The notes beneath the pieces are model-generated. The model was given only the letters and a program-made list of their open reading frames with translations. It was not told where the DNA came from and did no database searches. Shown here piece after piece: positions 1-7,753 of a DNA stretch of 64,000 nucleotides (its first letter is position 1; every line of letters begins with the position of its first letter). The stretch spans positions 1,922,001-1,986,000 of the forward strand of contig NZ_CP117782.1 of NCBI RefSeq assembly GCF_028657905.1, given 5' to 3'. Both the position numbers and the translations under genes were made by a program. Origin of the DNA: Burkholderia sp. FERM BP-3421 (GTDB lineage Bacteria; Pseudomonadota; Gammaproteobacteria; Burkholderiales; Burkholderiaceae).

Positions 1-72
1 GCCGACCTCGACGTCGACCCACTTCATCACGTCCGGACCGCCCGGCTGGTCATAGCGGATTGCTTTCGGCAT
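1..72 (-). CDS. quinone oxidoreductase (NADPH:quinone reductase type), N-terminal fragment
   Basis: The window edge cuts this gene; only the first 24 codons are present, read leftwards from an ATG at 72. The visible start, MPKAIRYDQPGGPDVMKWVD, is the typical opening of zinc-independent medium-chain quinone oxidoreductases (Qor family), where a short beta strand is followed by the PGGP-x-V segment. The family transfers electrons from NADPH to quinones in the cytoplasm. The cofactor-binding and catalytic regions lie outside the window, so the assignment rests on this N-terminal signature only. It shares orientation with the methylglyoxal synthase gene that starts upstream at 996, but the space between them makes co-transcription uncertain. 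Confidence 0.7.
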   Translation of the reverse strand, partial: MPKAIRYDQPGGPDVMKWVDVEVG

Positions 73-270
73 GCGTCGTACTCCTGGGTTCGATGTTCAG
101 GGGAGATTCGGCCGTCTTGCGACGGGACGCATGATTCTCGCGCGTTGGCGGATTCCTTGCTGACGCCGCCCCGGGACGCCGGCGCTGCGCGCCGTCAAAT
201 AAATCGGACGAAAGGATAAAGACAGGTTCGTCGGTGCCGTTATGTCGGGCGTCGGTCAAGCCGCACCGGC

Positions 271-294
271 GTGCAGATGTGCAGATGTGCAGAT
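271..294. repeat. 3 x 8-bp direct tandem repeat
   Basis: Three perfect copies of GTGCAGAT lie head to tail at 271, 279 and 287, followed by GTGCC. The array sits in the non-coding stretch between the quinone oxidoreductase start and the decayed small reading frame on the plus strand. It may be a simple slippage product. Confidence 0.85.
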
Positions 295-337
295 GTGCCG
301 TCCAGTCAAACTCCAAATCAAATCAAGGATCCGAGTC

Positions 338-497
338 ATGCGCATTTCCATCGCTGCCCCCTCCTGATGGCCCTTGCCTCCTGCGCCGCGCAAGCCGCGA
401 CGTCGGGAACGCCCTCACCCTCCGGGGCTTCGTCACCGACGACATGTGCGGCGACAACACCGGGCAGGCCACCCTGCTGATCCAGACGGTCGACTGA
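338..497 (+). pseudogene. possible decayed small secreted-protein gene
   Basis: No single frame covers this stretch, but two frames together look like one short exported protein. One frame has, from about 349, a hydrophobic segment reading CPLLMALASCAAQA, like a signal peptide with an Ala-x-Ala end. From about 405 the next frame reads NALTLRGFVTDDMCGDNTGQ and continues to a stop at 495–497. One inserted base near 403 would join them, and a second shift would be needed to reach the ATG at 338. The product is not recognised. The end overlaps the antisense tail of mgsA by 65 bases. The rest of the 73–337 spacer holds only the octamer repeat and, presumably, the promoter of the minus-strand oxidoreductase. 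Chance in GC-rich DNA remains possible. Confidence 0.25.
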
Positions 498-996
498 GCC
501 GGCGGCGGCGACGCGCCGCCCGACCAACAGGCGAACGACGACCGCGCGCCGTCGTTCGCCCCGCGCCCGCGCCGGCCGCCCACAGGCCCGCCGGCGCGGG
601 CGCGCCCTCATCCCGCGCCAGCCGGCGCGCCAGATCGTCGAGCAGCACGCGCGCCGTCGCCACGTTGGTCGCGACCGGCACGTCGTGCACGTCGCACACG
701 CGCACCAGCGCATTGATGTCGGGATCGTGCGGCTGCGCCGTCATGGGGTCGCGCAGGAACACCACCATGTCGACACGCCCCGACGCCAGCTCGGCGCCGA
801 TCTGCTGGTCGCCGCCGAGCGGCCCAGACAGCTTGCGCTCGACCTCGAGCGCGTGCGCGGCGGCGATCCGGCCGCCCGTCGTGCCGGTCGCGAGCAGCAC
901 GCATCGCGCGAGCGTGTCGCGGTAGGCGCCCGTCAGCGCGACGATCTCATCCTTCTTGGCATCGTGCGCGATCAGCGCAATGCGCGGTGCATTCAT
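433..996 (-). CDS. mgsA: methylglyoxal synthase with an unusual C-terminal extension
   Basis: MgsA converts dihydroxyacetone phosphate to methylglyoxal and phosphate in the cytoplasm, a bypass of lower glycolysis. The N-terminal ~130 residues carry the family landmarks: IALIAHDAKKDE at residues 6–17, TGTTGG in the phosphate-binding loop, a LSGPLGGD segment, and FLRDPMTAQPHDPDINAL with the conserved Asp/His residues. I start at the ATG at 996, because the open frame upstream is Arg/Ala-rich and unrelated. Betaproteobacterial MgsA proteins end shortly after the LLDDLARR helix. Here the frame runs on for about 55 more residues rich in Arg, Gly and Ala, giving 187 in total. That tail looks like readthrough into non-coding GC-rich DNA after loss of the normal stop or a small frameshift. 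The core should still fold. Confidence 0.9.
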   Translation of the reverse strand: MNAPRIALIAHDAKKDEIVALTGAYRDTLARCVLLATGTTGGRIAAAHALEVERKLSGPLGGDQQIGAELASGRVDMVVFLRDPMTAQPHDPDINALVRVCDVHDVPVATNVATARVLLDDLARRLARDEGAPAPAGLWAAGAGAGRTTARGRRSPVGRAARRRRRLSRPSGSAGWPARCCRRTCRR

Positions 997-1075
997 GCGG
1001 GTCAGTCCTCTCGAAGCGAAAAGCGGGCGGCGGCGCGCGGCGCCGACGCCCGGCGAAACCATGATGCGTCAGGGC

Positions 1076-1855
1076 TCAGAACGTGCCGGGATACGCGCCG
1101 CCGTCGAGCAGCCAGTTCTGCCCGGTGATGTAGCCCGCGTGCGCGCTGCACAGGAACGCGCAGGCCGCGCCGAACTCGTCCGGCTGCCCGAGCCGCCGCG
1201 CCGGAATGCCCTGCACGCGCCGCGCGCGCATCGTGTCGAGGTCGACCCCGCTCTCGCGCGCCGACGCCTCGAGCGTGGTCGTGATCCGGTCGGTGTCGAA
1301 CAGGCCCGGCAGCAGGTTGTTGATCGTCACGTTGTGCTCGGCCACCTTGCGCGAGAGCCCCGCGACGAAGCCCGTCAGCCCCGAACGCGCGCCGTTCGAC
1401 AGCGCGAGCACGTCGATCGGCGCCTTCACGGCCGAACTCGTGATGTTGACGATCCGGCCGAAGCGCCGCCCGATCATCCCGTCGATCGTCGCGCGGATCA
1501 GCTCGATCGGCGTCAGCATGTTCGCGTCGAGCGCGCGGATCCAGTCGTCGCGGGAAAAATGGCGGAAATCGCCCGGCGGCGGCCCGCCCGCGTTGGTCAC
1601 CAGGATGTCCGGCTGCGGACACGCGGCCAGCGCCTGCGCCCGCCCCTCCGGCGTCGTGATGTCGCAGGCGACGGCCGTCACCGCCGCGCCGGTGCCCGCG
1701 CGGATCGCCTCGGCGGCCGCCTCGAGCGTGTCCGGCGTGCGCGCCACGATCACGAGCTTCGCGCCCTCGGCCGCGAGCGCCTGCGCGCAGCCGCGCCCGA
1801 GCCCCTTGCTGGCCGCGCACACCAGCGCGGTCCGTCCTGCGATGCCAAGATCCAT
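1076..1855 (-). CDS. SDR-family protein with degenerate active site (BKR-like)
   Basis: A 259-residue short-chain dehydrogenase/reductase with the expected Rossmann layout. The dinucleotide loop reads AASKGLGRG near residues 14–22 instead of a canonical TGxxxGxG, and NAG is at 88–90. The serine region is ITSS at 138–141, and a GGAYPGTF tail closes the fold. Where a catalytic Tyr-x-x-x-Lys should follow, the sequence is LSNGARSG, placing Ser153 and Arg157 at those positions. The GGPPPG stretch after NAG and this altered tetrad match what is known of the SDR subgroup described as beta-ketoacyl-ACP-reductase-like without the normal tetrad. Substrate and activity are therefore uncertain. It lies upstream of mgsA in the same orientation, and upp diverges from it. 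Confidence 0.85.
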   Translation of the reverse strand: MDLGIAGRTALVCAASKGLGRGCAQALAAEGAKLVIVARTPDTLEAAAEAIRAGTGAAVTAVACDITTPEGRAQALAACPQPDILVTNAGGPPPGDFRHFSRDDWIRALDANMLTPIELIRATIDGMIGRRFGRIVNITSSAVKAPIDVLALSNGARSGLTGFVAGLSRKVAEHNVTINNLLPGLFDTDRITTTLEASARESGVDLDTMRARRVQGIPARRLGQPDEFGAACAFLCSAHAGYITGQNWLLDGGAYPGTF

Positions 1856-2049
1856 CTGAGCCCTTCCTTGCCGGTGTCCGGCCGTGTGCGTTAGCGGGAA
1901 ACGGCCGCGCGGCGGGCGCGCGCCATCGAAACGTCGATAATATCCGGATCGCGCCGCCCATCTTCGGTAAACTTACGGCCGTATCGCGCGCAGCCGCCCT
2001 CCGGAGCCGGCCGCCGCCCCCGAATCCTTTTTGCCGCCAGGCGCCCGTC

Positions 2050-2700
2050 ATGAAACAGGACAGCCGTTTCCCCAATCTCTTCATCCTCGACCACCCGCTG
2101 ATCCAGCACAAGCTCACCCACATGCGCGACAAGGACACGTCGACGCGCACGTTCCGCGAGTTGCTGCGCGAGATCACGCTGCTGATGGGCTACGAGATCA
2201 CCCGCAACCTGCCGATCACGACCAAGCGGGTCGAAACCCCGCTGGTCGAGATCGACGCGCCCGTGATCGCGGGCAAGAAGCTCGCGATCGTGCCGGTGCT
2301 GCGCGCCGGCGTCGGCATGTCGGACGGCCTGCTCGACCTCGTGCCGTCGGCCCGGGTCGGCCACATCGGCGTGTACCGCGCCGACGATCACCGCCCGGTC
2401 GAGTACCTGGTGCGCCTGCCGGACCTGGAAGACCGCGTGTTCATCCTGTGCGACCCGATGGTCGCGACCGGCTACTCGGCCGCCTACGCGGTCGACGTGC
2501 TCAAGCGCCGCAACGTGCCCGGCGAGCGGATCATGTTCCTCGCGCTGGTCGCCGCGCCCGAGGGCGTGAAGGTGTTCCAGGACGCGCATCCGGACGTGAA
2601 GCTGTACGTCGGCTCGCTCGACTCGCACCTCGACGAGCACGCCTACATCGTGCCGGGCCTCGGCGACGCCGGCGACCGCCTGTTCGGCACCAAGAACTGA
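2050..2700 (+). CDS. upp: uracil phosphoribosyltransferase
   Basis: Upp makes UMP from uracil and PRPP in pyrimidine salvage. The 216-residue product is of usual length. The PRPP-binding loop appears as CDPMVATGYSA around residues 137–147, and VPVLRAGVGMSDG carries the conserved RAG segment. The C-terminal uracil-binding part contains VPGLGDAGDRLFGT. The ATG at 2050 gives the standard beta-proteobacterial start with a PNLFILDHPLIQHKL segment close behind. The gene diverges from the SDR gene; the ~190-base spacer must carry promoters for both. No downstream terminator is obvious before the yebC-family gene. Confidence 0.97.
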   Translation: MKQDSRFPNLFILDHPLIQHKLTHMRDKDTSTRTFRELLREITLLMGYEITRNLPITTKRVETPLVEIDAPVIAGKKLAIVPVLRAGVGMSDGLLDLVPSARVGHIGVYRADDHRPVEYLVRLPDLEDRVFILCDPMVATGYSAAYAVDVLKRRNVPGERIMFLALVAAPEGVKVFQDAHPDVKLYVGSLDSHLDEHAYIVPGLGDAGDRLFGTKN

Positions 2701-2865
2701 GCGCCGGGCGGGCCGCCCCGTCCGGGCGCGGCACCGCCGCATGATAAAATCACGCTCCACCCGACACCGGGCGGCCCCGGGCGCACGCCCCTGCCGCGGC
2801 CGCGGGACTCAACGACAGATAGCTAAAACGCCTGCGCGGAATGTGCGCGGGCGACGGAGAAAGGT

Positions 2866-3594
2866 ATGGCTGGTCACTCGAAATGGGCCAACATCAAGCA
2901 TAAGAAAGCGGCTGCCGACGCGAAGCGCGGCAAGGTCTGGACCCGCCTGATCAAGGAAATCCAGGTGGCCGCGCGCCTCGGCGGCGGCGACCCGGGCTCG
3001 AATCCGCGCCTGCGTCTCGCGGTCGACAAGGCGGCCGACGCGAACATGCCGAAGGACAACGTCAAGCGCGCGATCGACCGCGGCGTCGGCGGCGCGGATG
3101 GCGCGAACTACGAGGAAATCCGCTACGAAGGCTACGGCATCGGCGGCGCCGCGATCATCGTCGACACGCTGACCGACAACCGCGTGCGCACGGTCGCCGA
3201 AGTCCGGCACGCGTTCTCGAAGTACGGCGGCAACATGGGCACCGACGGCTCGGTGGCGTTCATGTTCGATCACGTCGGCCAGTTCCTGTTCGCGCCCGGC
3301 ACCTCGGAAGACGCGCTGATGGAAGCCGCGCTCGAGGCGGGCGCCGACGACGTCAACACGAACGACGACGGCAGCATCGAGGTGCTGTGCGACTGGCAGG
3401 CGTTCTCGCAGGTGAAGGACGCGCTCGAGGCGGCCGGCTTCAAGGCCGAACTCGCCGAAGTGACGATGAAGCCGCAGAACGAAGTGGAATTCACCGGCGA
3501 CGACGCGGTGAAGATGCAGAAGCTCCTCGACGTGCTCGAAGACCTCGACGACGTCCAGGAGGTGTATACGAACGCCGTCATCGCCGGGGAATAA
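2866..3594 (+). CDS. YebC/PmpR/TACO1-family protein
   Basis: A 242-residue member of the YebC family, known from other bacteria as DNA-binding regulators (PmpR) or as factors that help ribosomes through difficult motifs. The diagnostic start MAGHSKWANIKHKKAAADAK is complete. It is followed by the acidic central domain with NMGTDGSVAFMFDHVG and the C-terminal domain ending in LEDLDDVQEVYTNA. Length is normal. The ATG at 2866 is preceded by a purine-rich GGAGAAAGGT ribosome site. It is followed after about 100 bases by purD in the same direction, so read-through into purD is possible. The specific role in this organism cannot be told from sequence. Confidence 0.95.
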   Translation: MAGHSKWANIKHKKAAADAKRGKVWTRLIKEIQVAARLGGGDPGSNPRLRLAVDKAADANMPKDNVKRAIDRGVGGADGANYEEIRYEGYGIGGAAIIVDTLTDNRVRTVAEVRHAFSKYGGNMGTDGSVAFMFDHVGQFLFAPGTSEDALMEAALEAGADDVNTNDDGSIEVLCDWQAFSQVKDALEAAGFKAELAEVTMKPQNEVEFTGDDAVKMQKLLDVLEDLDDVQEVYTNAVIAGE

Positions 3595-3700
3595 GCATGA
3601 CGCCGCCGCTCGCGCGCGACGCGGCGGCCGGACCGATTTCGCGGCCGGCGCGTCCGACAGGCGCGCCGGCCGCCCCAATTCTTAGTCTGCGGGGAATCCC

Positions 3701-4978
3701 ATGAAACTACTCGTCGTCGGCTCCGGCGGCCGCGAACATGCGCTGGCCTGGAAGCTCGCGCAGTCGCCGCGCGTCCAGCTCGTCTACGTTGCCCCCGGCA
3801 ACGGCGGCACCGCGCAGGACGAGCGCCTGAAGAACATCGACCTCACTTCGCTCGAGGACCTCGCCGACTTCGCCGAGGCCGAGCAGGTCGCGTTCACGCT
3901 GGTCGGCCCGGAAGCGCCGCTGGCGGCGGGCATCGTCAACCTGTTCCGCGCGCGCGGCCTCAAGGTGTTCGGCCCGACCCGCGAGGCGGCCCAGCTCGAA
4001 AGCTCGAAGGATTTCGCGAAAGCGTTCATGAAACGCCACGGGATCCCGACCGCCGATTACGACACCTTCTCCGACGCGGCCGCCGCGCACGCGTACATCG
4101 ACGCGAAAGGCGCGCCGATCGTGGTGAAGGCCGACGGCCTCGCGGCCGGCAAGGGCGTGGTGGTCGCGATGACGGCCGACGAGGCGCACGCGGCCGTCGA
4201 CATGATGCTGTCCGGCAACAAGCTCGGCGATGCCGGCGCGCGCGTCGTGATCGAGGAATTCCTCGACGGCGAGGAAGCGAGCTTCATCGTGATGGTCGAC
4301 GGCAAGCATGCGCTCGCGCTCGCGTCGAGCCAGGACCACAAGCGCCTGCTCGACGAGGACCGCGGCCCGAACACGGGCGGCATGGGCGCCTACTCGCCCG
4401 CGCCGATCGTCACGCCGCAGATGCACGCGCGCGTGATGCGCGAGATCATCATGCCGACCGTGCGCGGCATGGAGAAGGACGGCATCCGCTTCACCGGCTT
4501 CCTGTACGCGGGCCTGATGATCGACAAGGACGGCAACCCGCGCACGCTCGAATTCAACTGCCGCATGGGCGATCCCGAAACCCAGCCGATCATGGCGCGC
4601 CTGAAGAGCGATTTCTCGAAGGTCGTCGAACAGGCGATCGCGGGCACGCTCGACACCGTCGAGCTCGACTGGGACCGCCGCACCGCGCTCGGCGTCGTGC
4701 TCGCCGCGCACGGCTATCCCGACACGCCGCGCAAGGGCGACCGCATCAACGGCATCTCCGAGGAAGCGCCGCACGCGGTCACCTTCCACGCGGGCACCGC
4801 CTACGACGGCGACAAGCTCGTCACCTCGGGCGGCCGCGTGCTGTGCGTGGTCGGGCTCGCCGACTCGGTGCGCGGCGCCCAGCAGGCCGCCTACGAAGTG
4901 ATCAACCAGATCAACTTCGAAGGCATGCAGTATCGTCGCGACATCGGCTACCGCGCGCTGAGCCGCAAGCCGGCCTGA
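3701..4978 (+). CDS. purD: phosphoribosylamine–glycine ligase
   Basis: PurD catalyses the second step of purine synthesis, the ATP-dependent joining of phosphoribosylamine and glycine to GAR. The 425-residue protein has the N-terminal domain starting KLLVVGSGGREHALAWKL. The ATP-grasp portion contains PIVVKADGLAAGKGVVVA and RTLEFNCRMGDPETQPIM, the latter holding the metal-binding Glu and Asn. A C-terminal RDIGYRAL segment completes the fold, and length matches the family. Another purine gene, purT, lies about 30 kb away on the other strand, so the pathway is dispersed here as usual in this group. hemF follows in the same direction. Confidence 0.97.
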   Translation: MKLLVVGSGGREHALAWKLAQSPRVQLVYVAPGNGGTAQDERLKNIDLTSLEDLADFAEAEQVAFTLVGPEAPLAAGIVNLFRARGLKVFGPTREAAQLESSKDFAKAFMKRHGIPTADYDTFSDAAAAHAYIDAKGAPIVVKADGLAAGKGVVVAMTADEAHAAVDMMLSGNKLGDAGARVVIEEFLDGEEASFIVMVDGKHALALASSQDHKRLLDEDRGPNTGGMGAYSPAPIVTPQMHARVMREIIMPTVRGMEKDGIRFTGFLYAGLMIDKDGNPRTLEFNCRMGDPETQPIMARLKSDFSKVVEQAIAGTLDTVELDWDRRTALGVVLAAHGYPDTPRKGDRINGISEEAPHAVTFHAGTAYDGDKLVTSGGRVLCVVGLADSVRGAQQAAYEVINQINFEGMQYRRDIGYRALSRKPA

Positions 4979-5102
4979 CGCGCCGCATCCGTTCCGGCGT
5001 CGCCCGCGCGGGCGACGCCCCTGTTCTGCCGGGGTTCGCTAGAATGCCCGGCAGATGCTTTTTGAACGGCGCCCTCGAAAAAAGGGCGCCATCCGTACCC
5101 AG

Positions 5103-6026
5103 ATGACCGATTCGACTTACGACGTCCCCCGCGTGCGCGCCTATCTGCAGGGGCTGCAAACCCGCATCGCCGACGCGCTTGGCGCCTTCGACGGCGCACC
5201 GCTCGCGACCGATGCGTGGCAGCGCGGCCCCGGCGAGCGCCTGCGCGGCGGCGGCTGCACGCGGATCCTCGAGGACGGCGGCGTCTTCGAGCGCGCGGGC
5301 ATCGGCTTTTCCGACGTCGCGGGCGACGCGCTGCCGGCCTCCGCGAGCGCCGCGCGGCCGCAGCTCGCCGGGCGCGGCTTCGAGGCGCTCGGGGTGTCGC
5401 TGGTGCTGCATCCGCGCAACCCGCACTGCCCGACCGTGCACATGAACGTGCGCATGCTGATCGCGACCAAGGCCGGCGAAGCGCCGATCTTCTGGTTCGG
5501 CGGCGGCATGGACCTGACGCCGATCTACGGCTACGAGGAAGACGCGCAGCACTTCCACCGCACCTGCCGCGCGGCGCTCGCCCCGTTCGGCGTCGAGCTG
5601 TACCCGCGCTTCAAGACCTGGTGCGACGAGTATTTCTTCCTCAAGCACCGCAACGAGGCGCGCGGAATCGGCGGGATCTTCTTCGACGATTTCGCCGAGC
5701 CGGGGTTCGAGCGCGCGTTCGAGCTGATGCAAAGCGTCGGCGACGCGTTCCTGCCGTCCTACCTGCCGATCCTCGAGCGCCGCCGCGACACGCCGTACGG
5801 CGAGCGCGAACGCGCGTTCCAGGGCTACCGGCGCGGCCGCTATGTGGAGTTCAACCTCGTGTTCGACCGCGGCACGCTGTTCGGGCTGCAAAGCGGCGGC
5901 CGGACCGAATCGATCCTGATGTCGATGCCGCCGACGGCGAACTGGCGCTATGACTGGCAGCCCGAGCCGGGCACGCCGGAGGCGCGCCTCTACAGCGATT
6001 TCCTGGTGCCGCGCGACTGGGCGTAA
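5103..6026 (+). CDS. hemF: oxygen-dependent coproporphyrinogen III oxidase
   Basis: HemF decarboxylates coproporphyrinogen III to protoporphyrinogen IX using molecular oxygen, a late haem-synthesis step in the cytoplasm. The 307-residue frame from the ATG at 5103 shows the family signatures: NPHCPTVHMNVRML, WFGGGMDLTPIYGYEED, FKTWCDEYFFLKHRNE and RRGRYVEFNLVFDRGT. An in-frame ATG at 5055 lies in a Lys/Arg-rich stretch with no family similarity, so I use the internal start. It opens a co-directional run with nadD, rsfS, rlmH, maf and rng; nadD follows after 37 bases. Confidence 0.96.
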   Translation: MTDSTYDVPRVRAYLQGLQTRIADALGAFDGAPLATDAWQRGPGERLRGGGCTRILEDGGVFERAGIGFSDVAGDALPASASAARPQLAGRGFEALGVSLVLHPRNPHCPTVHMNVRMLIATKAGEAPIFWFGGGMDLTPIYGYEEDAQHFHRTCRAALAPFGVELYPRFKTWCDEYFFLKHRNEARGIGGIFFDDFAEPGFERAFELMQSVGDAFLPSYLPILERRRDTPYGERERAFQGYRRGRYVEFNLVFDRGTLFGLQSGGRTESILMSMPPTANWRYDWQPEPGTPEARLYSDFLVPRDWA

Positions 6027-6063
6027 GCCCGTCCGCCCCTTCGAACCCAGCAGAGGACGCGTT

Positions 6064-6765
6064 CTGGACACTTCCGCCCGCCCCACCCCGCTGCCACGCC
6101 GAATCGGCATCCTGGGCGGCACGTTCGATCCGATCCACGACGGTCATCTCGCGCTCGCGCGCCGCTTCGCGGGGCTGCTCGCGCTGACCGAACTGGTGCT
6201 GATGCCGGCCGGCCAGCCGTACCAGAAGAGCGGCGTGTCGGCGGCCGATCACCGGCTCGCGATGACCCGCGCCGCCGCCGACTCGCTGGTGCTGCCGGGC
6301 GTCGAGGTCAGCGTCGCGACCGACGAGATCGACCACGCCGGCCCGACCTACACGGTCGAGACGCTCGAGCGCTGGCGCGCGCGGATCGGCCCCGACGCGT
6401 CGCTCACGCTGCTGATCGGCGCGGACCAGCTCGTGCGGCTCGACACCTGGCGCGACTGGCCGCGCCTGTTCGAGTTCGCGCACATCGGCGCCGCGAGCCG
6501 TCCGGGTTTCGACCTGGGCACCGCGTCGCCCGCCGTCGCGCGCGAAATCGCGCGGCGCACGGCCGGCCCGGAGGCGTTGCAGTCCCGCGCCGCCGGCCGC
6601 CTGCTGATCGACACGGCGCTCGCGTTCGACGTCGCCGCCACCGACATCCGCGCGCACCTGCGCGAATGCATCGCGCGGCGCGAACGGATGCCGGGCGCCT
6701 CGGCCGAACACGTCCCCGCCGCCGTGTGGGCCTATATTCTTCAACACCGTCTTTACCACCCCTGA
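6064..6765 (+). CDS. nadD: nicotinate-nucleotide adenylyltransferase, apparent CTG start
   Basis: NadD adenylates nicotinate mononucleotide in NAD synthesis. The nucleotidyltransferase signature GILGGTFDPIHDGHLALARR is near the N terminus. LIGADQLVRLDTW lies in the middle, and a degenerate ISxTxIR motif, VAATDIRAHL, is close to the end. The only in-frame ATG upstream is at 5950, deep inside hemF. Between there and the signature I find no in-frame ATG, GTG or TTG. A CTG at 6064 is preceded by CAGAGGA with about six bases of spacing, so I place the start there, giving 233 residues. The start codon is inferred; the enzyme assignment is secure. rsfS follows after five bases. Confidence 0.9.
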   Translation: MDTSARPTPLPRRIGILGGTFDPIHDGHLALARRFAGLLALTELVLMPAGQPYQKSGVSAADHRLAMTRAAADSLVLPGVEVSVATDEIDHAGPTYTVETLERWRARIGPDASLTLLIGADQLVRLDTWRDWPRLFEFAHIGAASRPGFDLGTASPAVAREIARRTAGPEALQSRAAGRLLIDTALAFDVAATDIRAHLRECIARRERMPGASAEHVPAAVWAYILQHRLYHP

Positions 6766-6770
6766 ATTCC

Positions 6771-7217
6771 ATGGATATCCGCAAACTCCAACGCGTCATC
6801 GTCGACGCCCTCGAAGACGTCAAGGCGCAAGACATCAAAGTCTTCAACACCAGCCACCTGACCGAGCTGTTCGACCGCGTGATCGTCGCGTCGGGCACCT
6901 CGAACCGCCAGACCAAGGCGCTCGCGTCGAACGTGCGCGACGAGGTCAAGAAGGCGGGCGGCGACGTCGTCAGCTCCGAAGGCGAGGAAACCGGCGAATG
7001 GGTGCTGGTCGACTGCGGCGACGCGGTCGTGCACATCCTGCAACCGGCGCTGCGCCAGTACTACAACCTCGAGGAGATCTGGGGCGACAAGCCGGTGCGG
7101 CTCAAGCTCGGCGGCAACGCGCCCGCGCGCCCGAGCGAGCCGCTCGACGGGGACGACGAGGACGAGGACGCCGCCCCGGCGCCCGCCCGCAAGCAGCCGG
7201 CCAACCGCCGCCGTTGA
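6771..7217 (+). CDS. rsfS: ribosome silencing factor
   Basis: RsfS (DUF143/Iojap family) binds ribosomal protein uL14 and blocks subunit joining under starvation. The core spans residues 1–115, from MDIRKLQRVIVDALEDVKA through VASGTSNRQTKALASNV to WVLVDCGDAVVHIL and YYNLEEIWGDKP. A further ~33-residue tail is first acidic (DGDDEDED) and then Ala/Pro/Arg-rich; it is probably disordered. Start chosen at the ATG at 6771, five bases after the nadD stop, rather than an earlier in-frame ATG inside nadD. The nadD–rsfS–rlmH order is widely conserved and supports translational coupling. Confidence 0.96.
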   Translation: MDIRKLQRVIVDALEDVKAQDIKVFNTSHLTELFDRVIVASGTSNRQTKALASNVRDEVKKAGGDVVSSEGEETGEWVLVDCGDAVVHILQPALRQYYNLEEIWGDKPVRLKLGGNAPARPSEPLDGDDEDEDAAPAPARKQPANRRR

Positions 7218-7233
7218 GTCGCGCGCGGTCCGC

Positions 7234-7704
7234 ATGAAACTGCACATCCTCGCGGTCGGCCACAAGATGCCCGGCTGGATCGCGACCGGCTTCGACGAAT
7301 ACGCGAAGCGGATGCCGCCCGAACTGCGCATCGAGTTGCGCGAGATCAAGCCCGAGCTGCGCTCGGGCGGCCGCAGCGCCGAGAGCGTGATGGCCGCCGA
7401 GCGGCAGAAGATCGAGGCCGCGCTGCCCAAGCAGGCCCGTCTCGTCGCGCTCGACGAGCGCGGCCGCGACTGGACCACGATGCAGCTCGCGCAGGCGCTG
7501 CCCGAGTGGCAGCAGGACGGCCGCGACGTCGCGTTCGTGATCGGCGGCGCCGACGGCCTCGACCCGGCGCTGAAAGCGCGCGCCGACGTGCTGCTGCGCG
7601 TGTCGAGCCTCACCCTGCCGCACGGCATGGTGCGCGTGCTGCTCGCCGAACAGCTTTACCGCGCGTGGAGCATCACGCAGAATCACCCCTACCATCGCGC
7701 GTGA
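7234..7704 (+). CDS. rlmH: 23S rRNA (pseudouridine1915-N3)-methyltransferase
   Basis: RlmH is a SPOUT-class SAM-dependent methyltransferase that modifies pseudouridine 1915 in helix 69 of 23S rRNA. The product is 156 residues, the usual size. The trefoil-knot elements are visible as DVAFVIGGADGLDPALKARA near residue 98 onward and SLTLPHGMVRVLLAEQLYRAW before the C terminus, which ends in HPYHR as in characterised members. It starts 16 bases after rsfS, continuing the ribosome-linked pair, and is followed by maf. Confidence 0.97.
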   Translation: MKLHILAVGHKMPGWIATGFDEYAKRMPPELRIELREIKPELRSGGRSAESVMAAERQKIEAALPKQARLVALDERGRDWTTMQLAQALPEWQQDGRDVAFVIGGADGLDPALKARADVLLRVSSLTLPHGMVRVLLAEQLYRAWSITQNHPYHRA

Positions 7705-7753
7705 CGCGGCGTCCTCGGACGCGCGCCGCGCGCCAACCGAGAACCCGACCGCC

